From Paramoeba atlantica (Eukaryota > Discosea): a DNA stretch of 64,000 bases. Below the pieces are notes generated by a model. The model was given only the letters and a program-made list of their open reading frames with translations. It made no database searches and was not told where the DNA came from. Where the stretch lies: contig CDRNVI010000170.1 of NCBI GenBank assembly GCA_977017575.1, positions 124,001 to 188,000 of the forward strand, in the 5' to 3' direction. Both the position numbers and the translations under genes were made by a program. Shown piece after piece: positions 63,329 to 64,000 of this stretch. Each line of letters begins with the position of its first letter. Position 1 is the stretch's first letter.

Positions 63329-64000
63329 TTTGGTTTGCTGATTTTCAAGCTCAGTTCAGACAACAAGTCCCTTTTTTCATTTCTGTAACAGGTCATGGTA
63401 TGGTTTGCATTTTCATGGAGAGCCATCCTCTGTCCATTTTCAGAAAGAATTAGGGGCCCCTTTGGTTTGGTGGAACCTTTGGGTCACTTGTCTTCACACA
63501 AACTACAATCAACTTCAACAGGTAGGTAAGTATTCCTCTTTTTGGTGAAGTTGTTGATCATGGAGGTGGACCCCATCACCATATCCTCTCCCTTTCTCTC
63601 TCAAGAACAAAGTGAATTAAAATTTGGGTCTTTGGTTTGTACATGAGTAACAAGCACTACTCAAAAGATGTCTGGCTCTCTCTCTTCTTTGTCTGAATTG
63701 ATCTTGCTACCTCTCAGCTCTGAATTGCTGAAGAAGTGATTCAGTTGTTCTTCTTGATTACAAATAAAGACAATGATACCTGATGTCATCAGATTGTCCA
63801 CCACTTTGGTGTTGGACCGTTTGGTGAATGTCCTTCCTATTATTATCAACCTGAACACATCTGTTGTTTATTTGTTTGATTAGCAATCACACTTCCCAAT
63901 AAAATCACTTGTGTCCAGGTTCCTTTGCTCTCTTCCCCTGTTTGGAACTAGGAGCATCCACCGCATCCGATTTTTGAGAAAACGCGAATTTTAAAAATAA
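63329..64000. other. no gene recognised
   Basis: Unique sequence at the right edge. A 65-codon minus-strand frame (63661-63858) is protein-like but carries no motif and is not called. Confidence 0.4.

Overview
The window is eukaryotic nuclear DNA from a large, AT-rich, repeat-laden genome. The complete 18S-5.8S-28S unit places the organism near fungi and other opisthokonts: the 5.8S and the conserved 18S blocks read like an early-diverging fungus or a close relative. The 18S (about 2.1 kb) and 28S (about 4.0 kb) are lengthened by AT-rich expansion segments, and I cannot name a genus. No convincing intact host protein gene was found. What is present is structural RNA genes, transposable elements in several states of decay, and very long purine/pyrimidine simple-sequence tracts.

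Layout. 1-2.2 kb: the gag-protease-RT end of a Ty3-like element running off the left edge. 3.8-6.3 kb: a broken piggyBac-like transposon. 6.3-12 kb: GA/GAAA tracts. 12.0-14.0 kb: a gag remnant and an IS5/Harbinger-like DNA transposon with 43-bp inverted termini. 16.0-17.8 kb: four tRNA genes (Met, Thr, His, Gly). 18.0-24.9 kb: one isolated rDNA unit on the minus strand. 26.1-27.6 kb: a 0.8-kb tandem duplication. 31.4 kb: a 5S rRNA gene. 33.6-46 kb: nine more tRNA genes (Glu x2, Leu with intron, Asn, Asp, Lys, Ile, Ser, Phe) among transposon fragments and a second Harbinger-like element. 46.6-52.2 kb: a complete Ty3/chromovirus-type LTR element with a 4-bp target duplication. 52.7 kb: tRNA-Ala. 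52.8-57.8 kb: an apparently intact tyrosine-recombinase (YR) retrotransposon with split direct repeats (A1-ORFs-B1-A2-B2), ending 9 bp from the tRNA-Ala 5' end. 58.1-63.3 kb: a decayed second YR element flanked by copies of a small TTAA-bordered inverted-repeat element.

The most notable signals are these. (1) Wherever two copies of a recent repeat can be aligned base by base (LTRs, split repeats, inverted termini), every difference is a CpG to TpG/CpA transition. The same change explains most premature UGA codons and the loss of a catalytic Asp in the Ty3 RT, which points to strong CpG methylation or a RIP-like process. (2) YR retrotransposon B-ends lie about 9-13 bp upstream of two different tRNA genes, suggesting tRNA-gene-directed integration. 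(3) A small element carries an 87-bp core, bounded by perfect 15-bp inverted repeats, that is flipped relative to its flanks between two copies. (4) A roughly 50-nt hairpin family is scattered in both orientations.
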